Assembly: GCA_002483465.1 (NCBI GenBank) | Contig: DLHX01000008.1 | Location: 240,531-304,530 of the forward strand | DNA from: Micavibrio sp. UBA7657 | GTDB taxonomy: Bacteria; Pseudomonadota; Alphaproteobacteria; Micavibrionales; Micavibrionaceae | Direction: 5' to 3' | Length of the DNA: 64,000 nucleotides | In this document: positions 17,231 to 26,903 of the stretch, piece by piece | Layout: each line of letters begins with the position of its first letter | How positions within the stretch are numbered: the stretch's first letter is position 1 | Position numbers and translations under genes: made by a program | The notes under the pieces: model-generated | What the model saw: the letters and a program-made list of their open reading frames with translations, nothing else | What the model was told of the DNA's origin: nothing | The model's database searches: none

Positions 17231-18292
17231 ATGGAAGCAAAAACACTCGGTATTCTTGGCGGTGGCCAGTTAGGGCGCATGAGCGCGATGGCGGCCCGCA
17301 AGCTCGGCATCCGCACAATCATTTACACGCCCGAAAAGGATTCCCCCGCCGCCCAAATCGCCGACGAAACCATTGTCGCCGCCTACGAAGACCTGGAATC
17401 CCTTGAAAAATTTTCCGAAAAAGTTGAAGTGATTTCTTATGAATTCGAAAATATTCCAGTTGAAACAGTGGAATATCTCACAAAGTTTAAACCTGTTTAT
17501 CCGGAAAAAAACGTTCTCGAGGTCGCGCAGGACCGAATTCGTGAAAAATCCTTCCTGAATTCCATCGGAATCGCCACCGCACGCTGGGAACATGCTGAAA
17601 ACGCGAAAAATGTGGATAACATTGTGGATAAGTGGGGGAAAACCTCCTGCATTTTAAAAACGGCACGCTTCGGATATGACGGAAAAGGCCAGTCCCGTTA
17701 CACTTTAGGCGATAATCTGGACGCAACGTGGCGTAGCCTAAAAAGCGACCGCATCATTGTGGAGGAAATTGTCGATTTCGTTTTCGAAATTTCAGTCATT
17801 GTTGGCCGCGATCGATTCGGAAAAACTGTCACCTACGGCCCGATGATGAACGAACATAAGCGCCACATCCTGCACAAAACAACGTTCCCCGCCTCCATTG
17901 CTGCTAATATTGCTGCAGCATCAATCGCAATAACTGAGAAACTGGCGCAGCAAATCAATCTGCGCGGCGTTATAACATTGGAGATGTTTGTCACCAAGGA
18001 CGGGCAAATTCTTGCGAACGAAATCGCCCCGCGCACGCACAATTCCGGCCACCTCACGATTGATGCCTGCAACATCTCGCAATTCGAGCAGCATGTGCGC
18101 ACGGTCTGTGGCCTGCCCGCGCTTGATCCCGTCTGCCGGCCCGCCGAAATGCTCAACCTCATCGGCGACGACATCAAATCCATCCCTGAATACGAGGGTA
18201 AACCGGGCACATTCGTCCATCTTTACGGCAAGTCTGAATCCCGCCCGGGCCGGAAAATGGGCCACATAACCATGTTGAAAAAGCCCGGCTAG
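17231..18292 (+). CDS. purK: N5-carboxyaminoimidazole ribonucleotide synthase
   Basis: PurK (353 aa) is the ATP-grasp ligase that carboxylates AIR using ATP and bicarbonate, feeding PurE. Visible are the N-terminal GILGGGQLGRMSAMAARKLG, the ATP-grasp core (CILKTARFGYDGKGQSRYT and IIVEEIVDFVFEISVIVGR) and the family-specific LANEIAPRTHNSGHLTIDAC near residue 260. The first half is slightly more A+T-rich than neighbours but intact. Confidence 0.96.
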   Translation: MEAKTLGILGGGQLGRMSAMAARKLGIRTIIYTPEKDSPAAQIADETIVAAYEDLESLEKFSEKVEVISYEFENIPVETVEYLTKFKPVYPEKNVLEVAQDRIREKSFLNSIGIATARWEHAENAKNVDNIVDKWGKTSCILKTARFGYDGKGQSRYTLGDNLDATWRSLKSDRIIVEEIVDFVFEISVIVGRDRFGKTVTYGPMMNEHKRHILHKTTFPASIAANIAAASIAITEKLAQQINLRGVITLEMFVTKDGQILANEIAPRTHNSGHLTIDACNISQFEQHVRTVCGLPALDPVCRPAEMLNLIGDDIKSIPEYEGKPGTFVHLYGKSESRPGRKMGHITMLKKPG

Positions 18293-18350
18293 CGATTTTT
18301 CTTTTGGCGCACCGGTGCTATTATCCCCGGGCAACTGAAAGAGTAAAAAC

Positions 18351-19772
18351 ATGTCAGCAAAAAACGCCGCCGCAAAAGCCCCCAAATCACGTAAGGAATC
18401 CGATTCAATCGGCACCATCGACGTCCCCATGGACCGTTACTGGGGCGCACAAACGCAAAGATCCCTTCAGAATTTCGACATAGGCGAGGAGAAAATGCCC
18501 GCCCCACTCGTGCGCGCTCTCGGCATCCAGAAAAAAGCCGCCGCACTGGCCAATATGGAGCTCAAAATCCTCGACAAGAAACTGGGCGACGCCATAGTCA
18601 AAGCCGCCAATGAAGTGATCGACGGCACATTGGCCGATGAATTCCCCCTCTCCGTCTGGCAGACCGGCTCAGGTACCCAGACCAATATGAACGCCAACGA
18701 GGTCATCTCAAACCGCGCCATTGAGATTTTGCGCGGCCAGGTCGGTAGCAAAAAGCCTGTCCACCCGAACGACCACGTCAATATGAGCCAGTCGTCGAAC
18801 GACAGCTTTCCGACCGCCATGCACATCGCCGCCGTCGACCAGGCGCAAAATGCGCTTCTCCCCTCACTGCAGCAATTGCACAAGGCGCTTGATAAAAAAG
18901 CGAAGGAATTCAAAAACATCGTCAAGAACGGCCGCACCCATCTGCAGGATGCCACGCCCCTCACGCTGGGCCAGGAATTTTCCGGTTATGCTGCACAAAT
19001 TCGCAACGGCATCCGCCGCGTGCAGGACACCATGCCCGCCCTTTTGCAGCTCGCACAGGGCGGCACGGCGGTCGGCACCGGCATCAACGCCAAGGTCGGT
19101 TTCGACAAGAAATTTGCTGCGCATGTGGCAAAAATAACCGGCTTTCCCTTTATAACAGCGCCTAACAAGTTCGAAGCTCTTGCTGCGCATGATGCGCTCG
19201 TCGAACATTCCGGGGCGCTTAATACGCTGGCAGTAAGCCTCATGAAAATCGCCAACGACGTCCGCCTGCTGGCCTCGGGTCCGCGCAGCGGCATCGGCGA
19301 AATCAATCTGCCCGCCAACGAGCCCGGCTCCTCGATCATGCCCGGTAAGGTGAACCCGACGCAATCTGAAGCCATGACCATGGTCTGCGCGCAAGTGATG
19401 GGCAACCATATGGCCGTGACAATTGCAGGCTCAAACGGCCATTTCGAGCTCAATGTTTTCAAACCCGTCATCATATATAACGTATTACAATCAATACGTT
19501 TGCTTGCAGACGCTACGCGCAGTTTCGAAAGTCGGTGCGTGTCCGGGATTGAGCCGAACCTGCCCCGCATCAAGCAACTCATGGAGAATTCATTGATGCT
19601 CGTGACCGCCCTGAACCCACACATCGGCTATGACAACGCCGCGAAGATCGCCAAGAAGGCGAACGCGGAAGGAACGTCATTGAAAGAGGCAGGCGTCGCG
19701 CTCGGCCTCCTGACCGCCAAACAGTTCGATCAGTGGGTCAACCCGCTCGATATGATCAAGCCGGGCGAATAA
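18351..19772 (+). CDS. fumC: Class II fumarate hydratase
   Basis: FumC (473 aa) interconverts fumarate and malate in the citric acid cycle without an Fe-S cluster. The signature [17 protein letters not shown] is present, with [43 protein letters not shown] and [13 protein letters not shown]. The N-terminal extension ([14 protein letters not shown]) is longer and more basic than usual. An AAAGAGTAAAAAC stretch precedes the ATG. An inverted-repeat element follows the stop. Confidence 0.97.
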   Translation: MSAKNAAAKAPKSRKESDSIGTIDVPMDRYWGAQTQRSLQNFDIGEEKMPAPLVRALGIQKKAAALANMELKILDKKLGDAIVKAANEVIDGTLADEFPLSVWQTGSGTQTNMNANEVISNRAIEILRGQVGSKKPVHPNDHVNMSQSSNDSFPTAMHIAAVDQAQNALLPSLQQLHKALDKKAKEFKNIVKNGRTHLQDATPLTLGQEFSGYAAQIRNGIRRVQDTMPALLQLAQGGTAVGTGINAKVGFDKKFAAHVAKITGFPFITAPNKFEALAAHDALVEHSGALNTLAVSLMKIANDVRLLASGPRSGIGEINLPANEPGSSIMPGKVNPTQSEAMTMVCAQVMGNHMAVTIAGSNGHFELNVFKPVIIYNVLQSIRLLADATRSFESRCVSGIEPNLPRIKQLMENSLMLVTALNPHIGYDNAAKIAKKANAEGTSLKEAGVALGLLTAKQFDQWVNPLDMIKPGE

Positions 19773-19780
19773 TTAAAGTC

Positions 19781-19847
19781 GTCATCCCGGCGCAAGCCGG
19801 GATCGGGTACTTAACGGCCACAGGATTCCGGCTTTCGCCGGAATGAC
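19781..19847. repeat. GTCATCCCGG-type inverted repeat, two-hairpin form
   Basis: Two short hairpins (CCCGGC-GCAA-GCCGGG and TTCCGGC-TTTC-GCCGGAA) face each other, and the outer ends GTCAT and ATGAC make the whole element palindromic. The same family occurs at 1476-1501 and 62418-62499. It ends only 12 bases before the start of the ribbon-helix-helix gene, so it may form its 5' leader. Confidence 0.75.
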
Positions 19848-19859
19848 AACTTGGGAAAA

Positions 19860-20072
19860 ATGAAAAAGCGCTCCGTTAAAGTCTCAGGCCACCTGACCAG
19901 CGTCTCCCTCGAGGAGGAATTCTGGCAGGAACTCAAAAGACTGGCTAAAGCCGAAAAGCTATCCCTGAATGGATTAATCGAGAAAATCGATAAGCAGCGT
20001 AGCGGAAACCTCCAGATAAATTTATCCAGTGCGCTCCGCGTCTACGTTCTCAGGCAACTCCGCCGGAATTAA
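19860..20072 (+). CDS. Ribbon-helix-helix (RHH_4-like) protein
   Basis: The 70-aa product resembles small alphaproteobacterial ribbon-helix-helix proteins: a basic start (MKKRSVKVSGHLTSVSLEEE) supplying the strand, then FWQELKRLAKAEKLSLNGLIEKID and SSALRVYVLRQL as helices. Such folds bind DNA as dimers, and this one may regulate an unknown target. A TTG three codons earlier is possible. Its stop overlaps convergent asmA by 4 bases. Confidence 0.75.
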   Translation: MKKRSVKVSGHLTSVSLEEEFWQELKRLAKAEKLSLNGLIEKIDKQRSGNLQINLSSALRVYVLRQLRRN

Positions 20073-23000
20073 TTGCCCTGGATCAAACCTTCCAGCACGC
20101 CCTGGATCGCCTGTTCGGGCGTAACTTCCTCGGGTTCTGCAGGTGGGGTCTCCTGAACCGGGGCCGGCTGGGCCTGAACCGGTTCAGTCGGCGCAACCTC
20201 ATCTCCCGCCGCGGGTTCCGCGGCTGGTTGAGCGGCTGGCTGGACTGCCGGTTGCGCCGGGGCCTGTGCCGCTGGCGCTGGCTGCACGGGGGCTGGCTTC
20301 TTGATGCCGAGCAACGAGCCAATCGCCCCGCCCAGTGCATCATCACCGACTTTATCGCTGATCAATCCCTGCAACTTCCGCTCGATCTTGCGGTTGAAAT
20401 AGTCATTGATCAAACCCTGGCCGAATGTCTGGCCCGGGTTATCAAGCGAACCCGCCACTTTGAGCGTGAACGGCGGCACTTCCGCCGCCACGTCGCCCTT
20501 CAGCGTGATCGTGTGATCCGTCGCAATCGTCCAGGCGGGCAGATTGAGATTGCCCTTGGTCGCCACGGCGGCCGTCGGCCCGTCGAGATCCAGCTTCGAG
20601 ATATTCACGATACCGTTCGTAATGCCGTAATTGCCATTCAAGGTATCGAACGCCGTGCTGCCGCCCTTGATGCTGGTCTTGTAAAGGCCGAGCAGCGTGT
20701 CTTTCGGCTTGTTGTCCGCGGCCATCGCGCGGCCAAAACGCGTCAGGTCAAAGCCTTCCATGACGATATTCTTGCCCGAAACCGTGCCACCGCCATTCAG
20801 GGCCGAAACCAGCGCCTGCTGGCTTGCACCCGTGGTTTTGACGTTGATGTCTAAACTCGCCTGCCCCGTGCCCTTGATCAGGCGCGTGCCGCGTGCGAGC
20901 GAGGCGACTAAATTCTCGATCTGCACATTGTCGAATTTTGCATCGGCGTCCACATTCAATGGCGCCTTGCCCGCGTTCGATTTCATCGTCGCGTTCATGG
21001 CCATTTGTCCGCCGTAAATGCCGGACTTCATATCTTTGATCTGCAACGCGCCGTCCTGTAACACAAATCCCAGCGAAGGCGCGGAAAGCGCCCATGTTTC
21101 ATAGGTAATCGATTTCGCCTTGATCGAAATGTCGGCGTTGAATGCGTTCATCCACGCCGCGTTGATCGGCTCGGAAGACCACTTACCGCTGGAGCGTGTT
21201 GCCACCGGCGCGGCGCTCGTATTTTTGCTGACGGCTGCGGCTGCATTCGGGTCGGTCACCAGAACCAGGTCACCGACGGTCAAGTCACCCTTCAATGACG
21301 GCTTCGCGCCGCTCTGGTCGACCGCGAACGTGCCGGACAACGTCGTCCCGGCGATATCGCCCTTCATATTGCGCAGATTGTGCACTTTGCCCTGCGTGTC
21401 AATCTCGGCATAGAAATCAAGGGGCTTGCTCCACGACGCGTATTGCGGTGCGCCCGGCGCAAAAATCCGCAGCGCTTCGTTCATGCTGCGGTGTTTCACC
21501 TGCACGGTCATATCGCTGATTTTCATCTCGGTCATCGGGTTGCCGACATCGCCGCTGGCGATCAACTCTCCGTTCAGCGCCTTGACGCTCGCCTTTACCG
21601 CCATCTTGGCCATGTCCCCGGCCAAAGTCGCGTTGACGCTCGCTTTTTCAATGTTGGCCGGGATCGATGCCGGATCTAAACCCGCCATTTTCGCCACGCC
21701 TTTAACGTCGGATGACTCGCCCGCGAATTTAACGTCGATACCCTTCAGCTCTTTCAGATTGCCGATGCCGCCCTCAAGTTTGAACGAAGATCCCGCAAAA
21801 TTTTGTGCGGAAAGGTTCGTGAACTTGAGCGCGTTCTGCCGCGCCGTTCCCTGCGCACGCAGGCCCTTTACAGCCTGTCCCTGCACAACGGCATCCTGCA
21901 CGCCGACATCGAAATCGATGTCATAGGGCAGCGCCAAACCACGCAGGGTATCCTCGAAATTGCCTGCTGGCTTCTCGCCGCCACCGAATTTCTTGCCGAT
22001 CTCGTCGAAATTCAGCTTGTCTGCGCTGAGGTCCAGCGCCAGCGCCGGGCGTGCACCGCGCGGCGAATAGGCCGCCGATATTTGCGCACTCATATCACCG
22101 AGACGCACCGTACTGGATATCAACTCAACCACATCAGGCGCAACGGAAAAACCGCCATTGATCGCGCCGGTCTTGAAGGCCTGCAGCGCCGGGTTTTTGA
22201 CACCGCTTAGCGCCTCGGCGGTCATCGCAATATTCTGCGTCTCGCCCTTGATCGTGCCGGTCATCTTCGGATCGGAATAAATCTCGGAACCTGTCTTCGA
22301 AATCGACTTCGAGGAGAATTTCAGATCCGCCGCTGCATCGATATTGCCCTTACCCGGGATGTCGCCCGCAGCAAACCCGGCGGTAAACACACTTTCTTTC
22401 TTCGCAAACTTTACCACGACATTCTTGTACGTCTCACCCCGCAGCACGAGTCCGGGAACGGCCAGTTGCAGATCGGCCTCGAACGATGCCGGAAGCTCAA
22501 TCGTTGCAGGCAGGAATCCGCCCTTCGCCGCAGCAGAATCTTTTTTGCCAACGTCCGCGCGCAGCATGGAATCCAGGTTGATCGTTCCATTACCCGTCAG
22601 TCTCCCCGTCAGTTTCGCAGGCGAGGAAACCGCCGCGATATCGCCCGTGAATTTATTGCCCGCGATTTCAAGAACCGCGTCTTTGACCGCGACGCCGTTC
22701 TTCGAGCCCGTGACCATGCCCTTCAGTTTCGCGTCATCGCCGAGTTTCACCGGTGTGTTTTTGATTTTTTCGTCGAGTCCGGAAATATTGACCTCGACCT
22801 CGCCCTGCACATCATACGGTTCCGACAATCCGACAACGCCCGCATATTTTCCGGCAAGTCCTAATGGTTTTACCTCGCCATCCATGTTGACCTGAATGGA
22901 ATTCGCGTCGGTTAAAATCGCGCCCGTCTTGCCGTCAAGCTTGATCGTCTGGCCCACGCTCGTGAACTCGCCTTCGATTGTGAACGGTCCCTGCAATGTA

Positions 23001-23548
23001 TCCGCGCTTAAATCCACGTTGACGTCGCTCACCTCAACAGGCTGCGTATCCTTGCCGCCGCGATAAACGAAGCGTCCTTTTTCAATCGAAACGTCCCGCA
23101 GCGCAATTGCGGGGGCTTTCTTCTGGACACCCGGCTCCGCTGGTTTCTGCATCGCCTCAAGCTCAGGCGTCATCCAGTTTCCCTTGCCGTCGGCCAGTAC
23201 TTCGAGCGCAATGTCCGGCTCAACCAGGCTCACGGAGCTGAAATCCACCTTACCGCCGAGCAGCGGCCCGATCGCCAGGTTCACATCCAGCCTCTTGACC
23301 CGGACAAGGTGCTCCTCGACCGAACCTGCGGGCGCAGCAACATCGACATTCTCGATGAAGATGCGCGGGCTCGGCAAAATCGAAAGGCCGAGATCGCCGT
23401 TCAGCGCAACATTATATCCGGTGGCTAACTTGATCTGTTGGATGGCCTGCGGCTTGTATTTATCCCAATCGACAAAGCTCGGGGCGACAAGTGCGCCGCC
23501 CACAAGAACGACCAATACGGCAGGGGCGATGATGAATGCGCGTTTCAC
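20069..23548 (-). CDS. AsmA family outer-membrane biogenesis protein
   Basis: The 1159-aa protein has one N-terminal membrane helix (MKRAFIIAPAVLVVLVGGA) and a long periplasmic part. AsmA proteins are thought to carry lipids between membranes. The opening FVDWDKYKPQAIQQIKLATGYNVALNGDL is typical of the family's N-domain; the C-terminal AsmA region has TRLIKGTGQASLDINVKTTG and LNGGGTVSGKNIVMEGFDL. The tail after about residue 1075 is rich in Pro, Ala, Gln and Glu. The start is GTG, supported by AGGAG seven bases upstream. It is about twice the length of the smaller AsmA proteins. Confidence 0.9.
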   Translation of the reverse strand: MKRAFIIAPAVLVVLVGGALVAPSFVDWDKYKPQAIQQIKLATGYNVALNGDLGLSILPSPRIFIENVDVAAPAGSVEEHLVRVKRLDVNLAIGPLLGGKVDFSSVSLVEPDIALEVLADGKGNWMTPELEAMQKPAEPGVQKKAPAIALRDVSIEKGRFVYRGGKDTQPVEVSDVNVDLSADTLQGPFTIEGEFTSVGQTIKLDGKTGAILTDANSIQVNMDGEVKPLGLAGKYAGVVGLSEPYDVQGEVEVNISGLDEKIKNTPVKLGDDAKLKGMVTGSKNGVAVKDAVLEIAGNKFTGDIAAVSSPAKLTGRLTGNGTINLDSMLRADVGKKDSAAAKGGFLPATIELPASFEADLQLAVPGLVLRGETYKNVVVKFAKKESVFTAGFAAGDIPGKGNIDAAADLKFSSKSISKTGSEIYSDPKMTGTIKGETQNIAMTAEALSGVKNPALQAFKTGAINGGFSVAPDVVELISSTVRLGDMSAQISAAYSPRGARPALALDLSADKLNFDEIGKKFGGGEKPAGNFEDTLRGLALPYDIDFDVGVQDAVVQGQAVKGLRAQGTARQNALKFTNLSAQNFAGSSFKLEGGIGNLKELKGIDVKFAGESSDVKGVAKMAGLDPASIPANIEKASVNATLAGDMAKMAVKASVKALNGELIASGDVGNPMTEMKISDMTVQVKHRSMNEALRIFAPGAPQYASWSKPLDFYAEIDTQGKVHNLRNMKGDIAGTTLSGTFAVDQSGAKPSLKGDLTVGDLVLVTDPNAAAAVSKNTSAAPVATRSSGKWSSEPINAAWMNAFNADISIKAKSITYETWALSAPSLGFVLQDGALQIKDMKSGIYGGQMAMNATMKSNAGKAPLNVDADAKFDNVQIENLVASLARGTRLIKGTGQASLDINVKTTGASQQALVSALNGGGTVSGKNIVMEGFDLTRFGRAMAADNKPKDTLLGLYKTSIKGGSTAFDTLNGNYGITNGIVNISKLDLDGPTAAVATKGNLNLPAWTIATDHTITLKGDVAAEVPPFTLKVAGSLDNPGQTFGQGLINDYFNRKIERKLQGLISDKVGDDALGGAIGSLLGIKKPAPVQPAPAAQAPAQPAVQPAAQPAAEPAAGDEVAPTEPVQAQPAPVQETPPAEPEEVTPEQAIQGVLEGLIQGN

Positions 23549-23660
23549 GGCAGATCTCCTGAAATGATGAATAATGGCTATTTTATATAGGGGAATACGG
23601 TCCTATGACAAGCAAACATTCGGCGTATGCAGGCGGTTCCGTAATAAGAAATTTAAGTGC

Positions 23661-24386
23661 TTAATCCATATACTGGCCGCCATTGGCGGCAATCGTCGCG
23701 CCCGTGATGAACGCAGCCTTCTCGGAAGCCAGGAACGCCACCAGCGCAGCAATTTCGTCGGGCTGTCCCAAACGCGCGACAGGAATCTGGCGCGTAATGC
23801 TCTCCAGCACTTCCTTCGGCACCGCGCTTGTCATGTCCGTCTCGATATAACCCGGGCAGACGGCGTTAACCGTAATTCCCTTCGCTGCAGATTCCAAAGC
23901 CAACGCTTTTGTAAATCCGAGGATGCCGGCTTTCGCGGCGGAATAATTCACCTGGCCGAATTGACCCTTCTGACCGTTAATTGAACTGATATTCACGATG
24001 CGCCCGAAATTGCGCTCGCGCATGCCGTTAATAACGATACGGCACATATTGAAACAGGAAGAAAGATTGGTTTCTATTACATCATGCCAGTTATCGCTGC
24101 TCATCTTATGCAGCACGCCGTCGCGCGTAATGCCCGCATTGTTCACGAGGACAGCAACGGGGCCTAAGTCAGATTCAATCTGCTGAACCCCTTTTTCGCA
24201 CGCGGCGAAATCAGCGACGTCAAATTTATATGCTTTGCACTTGGTTTCTTTTTCGAACGCGCGCGCCGCCTCGTCATTGCCGTGATAAACCGCCGCGACC
24301 TTGTACCCGGCCTGCAGCAACGCAAGCGAAATCGCGTGGCCGATGCCGCGCGTGCCGCCGGTGACGATGGCTGCCCCCTTGCTCAT
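23661..24386 (-). CDS. phaB: Acetoacetyl-CoA reductase
   Basis: PhaB (241 aa) reduces acetoacetyl-CoA to (R)-3-hydroxybutyryl-CoA, the monomer for polyhydroxybutyrate. It is a short-chain dehydrogenase: the cofactor motif VTGGTRGIGHAISLAL, LVNNAGITRDGVLHKM, the catalytic Ser in IVNISSINGQKGQFGQVNYSAAKAG with the YSAAK Tyr-Lys pair, and PGYIETDMT. The GQKGQFGQ stretch is specific to PhaB. Its ATG shares bases with the phaA stop (TAATG), so it is translated in step with phaA. Confidence 0.95.
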   Translation of the reverse strand: MSKGAAIVTGGTRGIGHAISLALLQAGYKVAAVYHGNDEAARAFEKETKCKAYKFDVADFAACEKGVQQIESDLGPVAVLVNNAGITRDGVLHKMSSDNWHDVIETNLSSCFNMCRIVINGMRERNFGRIVNISSINGQKGQFGQVNYSAAKAGILGFTKALALESAAKGITVNAVCPGYIETDMTSAVPKEVLESITRQIPVARLGQPDEIAALVAFLASEKAAFITGATIAANGGQYMD

Positions 24387-25588
24387 TATGCGACCTTCTT
24401 CATCGAGTCATCGCGCTCGATGCACATGGCAATACCCATGCCGCCGCCAATACATAAAGTGGCCAATCCACGCTTGCCGCCACGTCGCGACAATTCATGA
24501 AGTAACGTCACAAGCACGCGTGTGCCGCTGGCACCAATCGGGTGGCCGAGTGCAATCGCTCCGCCGTTTACATTCGTTTTCGCAGGATCGAACCCGACTT
24601 CCTTCAGCACGCAGCAGGCCTGCGCCGCAAAGGCTTCATTGGATTCCACCAGATCTAAGTCCGAAACTTTCCAGCCCGCTTTCTCAAGCGCTTTACGTGA
24701 CGCGGGAATTGGTCCCGTCCCCATCACCGCCGGGTCAACGCCCGACGTCGCCCATGATTTGATAGAGGCTAAAGGCGTAAGCCCCCGCTTCTTCGCTTCG
24801 CTGGCCCGCATCAACACAACCGCCGCCGCGCCGTCATTAATGCCGGATGCGTTTGCTGCGGTCACCGTGCCGTCTTTTTTGAAGGCGGGCTTGAGCTTGG
24901 CTAAGCTTTCAGCCGTCACGCCCGCACGGGGAAATTCATCCTGTTCGACGACAACCGTTTCTTTGCGGCCCGCTACAGACACCGGCACGATCTCGGCCTT
25001 GAACTTCCCGGCCTTGATTGCGGCTTCTGCCTTTTGCTGCGATCCTGCAGCAAAATTATCCTGGTCCCCACGTGTAACTTGATACTTCTCGGCGATATTC
25101 TCGGCCGTGATGCCCATGTGGTAATCGTTGAAAACGTCCCACAGCCCGTCCTTGATCATCGTATCCGTCAACTCGGCATTCCCGAATTTAACCCCGTTCC
25201 GCATATTCACGGCATGCGGCGATTGCGACATGCTTTCCTGACCGCCCGCAACGACGATTGTTGCATCGCCCTGCAGGATCGACTGCATCCCGAGCGCCAC
25301 GGTGCGAAGGCCCGAGCCGCACACCTGGTTGATGGTCATGGCCGTCTTTTCATGGGGGATACCCGCGGCAATTGCGGCCTGCCGCGCCGGGTTCTGCCCC
25401 TGTGCTGCGGTTAAAACCTGCCCCATCAGAACCTCGTCGACCTCGCCCGCCTTGACGCCGGATTCCTGCAGCACGGCCTGGATGACCGTCTTGCCAAGCT
25501 CATGGGCGGACAAGCTGCTGAGCGCCCCGCCGAGGTTACCGATGGCGGTGCGTTTTGCTGCGACGATGACGATGGGGTCGTTACTCAT
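24386..25588 (-). CDS. phaA: Acetyl-CoA acetyltransferase (beta-ketothiolase)
   Basis: PhaA (400 aa) condenses two acetyl-CoA to acetoacetyl-CoA. Thiolase signatures: the catalytic Cys in [14 protein letters not shown] (about residue 90), [30 protein letters not shown] with the His, and the C-terminal [15 protein letters not shown] with the second Cys. An AGGAGG ribosome site precedes the start. It sits between phaC and phaB in the order phaC-phaA-phaB, all on the minus strand. Confidence 0.96.
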   Translation of the reverse strand: MSNDPIVIVAAKRTAIGNLGGALSSLSAHELGKTVIQAVLQESGVKAGEVDEVLMGQVLTAAQGQNPARQAAIAAGIPHEKTAMTINQVCGSGLRTVALGMQSILQGDATIVVAGGQESMSQSPHAVNMRNGVKFGNAELTDTMIKDGLWDVFNDYHMGITAENIAEKYQVTRGDQDNFAAGSQQKAEAAIKAGKFKAEIVPVSVAGRKETVVVEQDEFPRAGVTAESLAKLKPAFKKDGTVTAANASGINDGAAAVVLMRASEAKKRGLTPLASIKSWATSGVDPAVMGTGPIPASRKALEKAGWKVSDLDLVESNEAFAAQACCVLKEVGFDPAKTNVNGGAIALGHPIGASGTRVLVTLLHELSRRGGKRGLATLCIGGGMGIAMCIERDDSMKKVA

Positions 25589-25645
25589 AAAAGGCCTCCT
25601 GATTCACGTGAGGAACAATAGGCGCGGCAGGCCCCCATTGCAAGG

Positions 25646-26761
25646 TTAGGCAGCGTTCTTTTTTACCCACTCGGCAATCGGTGCCCACACTTTTTCCACC
25701 GCGCTAGACCCCGCGATCATGCCGATATGGCCCGTTCCCGTATCAATGACTTTCTTGCGCTTCATCCCCGCGCTTACGGATACAGCCGTATCGTAATCGA
25801 CAAGCCTGTCCCGCTTCGAGGTAATAACAAGCGTCGGAACCGCGATCTTAGACGGATCAACCACCTCGCCGCCGATCTCCCATTTCCCCGCTGCCGTCGC
25901 GTTCTCGAAGAACCACTCCTTGATGCATTGCTGTGCCACCGGCCCGGGCAAATCGACCCCGTCATTCAGCCAGTCCTCCACCGCGACGAACAGGCGCGCC
26001 TCGTTGCTGTCCTGATCCATATCCGCGAAAGAGGCAAACTTCTTGGCCGCCGATCCGGGCGCCAGCGAGGCGAACAAAACCTGCATCCAGTCCATCGGCA
26101 GATGGCCCTTTTCGGCGATCGCCGGAAACGCCGACGGCGCCCAGAATTGCACCTGGCTCAGCATGGTTCTTGTGCCCGCGTGAAAGTCCCATGGTGCAGC
26201 AAGAAAGATCAGCGAGCTGATAAATTGCGCAGCATTTTGTGCAGCACCGGCCAGCAGCGTCCCGCCCATGCAATAGCCGAGAACACACGTTTTTCCGCCA
26301 CGTTTCCGCGCAACAAATTCAATCGCGGGGACTAACCTCTGCAGCACAATATCCTCGATTGATTGCTGCCCGTCATCCTCTACGCCCTCACCCCAATCCA
26401 GAATATAAGGCGTGACATTTTGCTCACCTAACCAGCGGAGCATCGAACGTTCCGGCACTAGATCCAGGATATAAGCGCGGTTGACCATCGAGGGCACAAG
26501 AAGAATGGCAGGTGAATCTTTTTGTGCTGCATGCCCCGGTATGGCGCTGACGCTCGCCGTCCCGGCCTCCCAGATCGTCTCTAACTTCCCCCGTTTCGGC
26601 TGGTAAGGATGGGTCTGGTATTTCTGGATCCCGAGCAGCATGTTTTTGATTTCTTCAGCCGTTTCCAGCGGCGGGCGCGCTGTAAAATCGGCCTTTCCCA
26701 TCTCCGGCGCCGACGCCGCGAGGCTGATCTGTACTGAAAGAGGATGCGGCCCTTTGCGCAT
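25646..26761 (-). CDS. phaC: PHA synthase-like alpha/beta hydrolase
   Basis: The 371-aa protein resembles short (class III size) PHA synthases, which polymerise hydroxyacyl-CoA. The lipase box is VLGYCMGGTLL, with Cys in place of Ser as in PHA synthases; the other catalytic residues are probably Asp in ITSKRDRLVDY and His in DTGTGHIGMIAG. It shows ILLVPSMVNRAYILDL and VTPYILDWGEG, both typical of PhaC. Class III enzymes need a PhaE or PhaR-subunit partner; none is visible here. It is the first gene of the cluster and divergent from phaR. A depolymerase or another acyl hydrolase is a weaker alternative. Confidence 0.82.
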   Translation of the reverse strand: MRKGPHPLSVQISLAASAPEMGKADFTARPPLETAEEIKNMLLGIQKYQTHPYQPKRGKLETIWEAGTASVSAIPGHAAQKDSPAILLVPSMVNRAYILDLVPERSMLRWLGEQNVTPYILDWGEGVEDDGQQSIEDIVLQRLVPAIEFVARKRGGKTCVLGYCMGGTLLAGAAQNAAQFISSLIFLAAPWDFHAGTRTMLSQVQFWAPSAFPAIAEKGHLPMDWMQVLFASLAPGSAAKKFASFADMDQDSNEARLFVAVEDWLNDGVDLPGPVAQQCIKEWFFENATAAGKWEIGGEVVDPSKIAVPTLVITSKRDRLVDYDTAVSVSAGMKRKKVIDTGTGHIGMIAGSSAVEKVWAPIAEWVKKNAA

Positions 26762-26776
26762 GGGAGACCCGGAAAA

Positions 26777-26885
26777 TTTGCTGCAACAATGCTGCGTAAT
26801 CTATTCTAATTATGCAAAGAAATCCAGAAACAACTTTTCATTAACTTGTTTTTGTGCATAATGGCCATATATTCAATGCAGCAAA
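26777..26885. promoter_or_regulatory. phaC-phaR divergent control region with TGC-rich inverted repeat
   Basis: TTTGCTGCA (26777-26785) and its exact inverse TGCAGCAAA (26877-26885) flank the divergent start region; further TGC-rich stretches lie between (AATGCTGCG, TTGTGCATAA). PhaR proteins are known to bind TGC-rich sites near pha genes, so these are candidate PhaR operators. The assignment is inference. Confidence 0.45.
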
Positions 26886-26903
26886 ATTATGTGAAGGTGC
26901 GAG

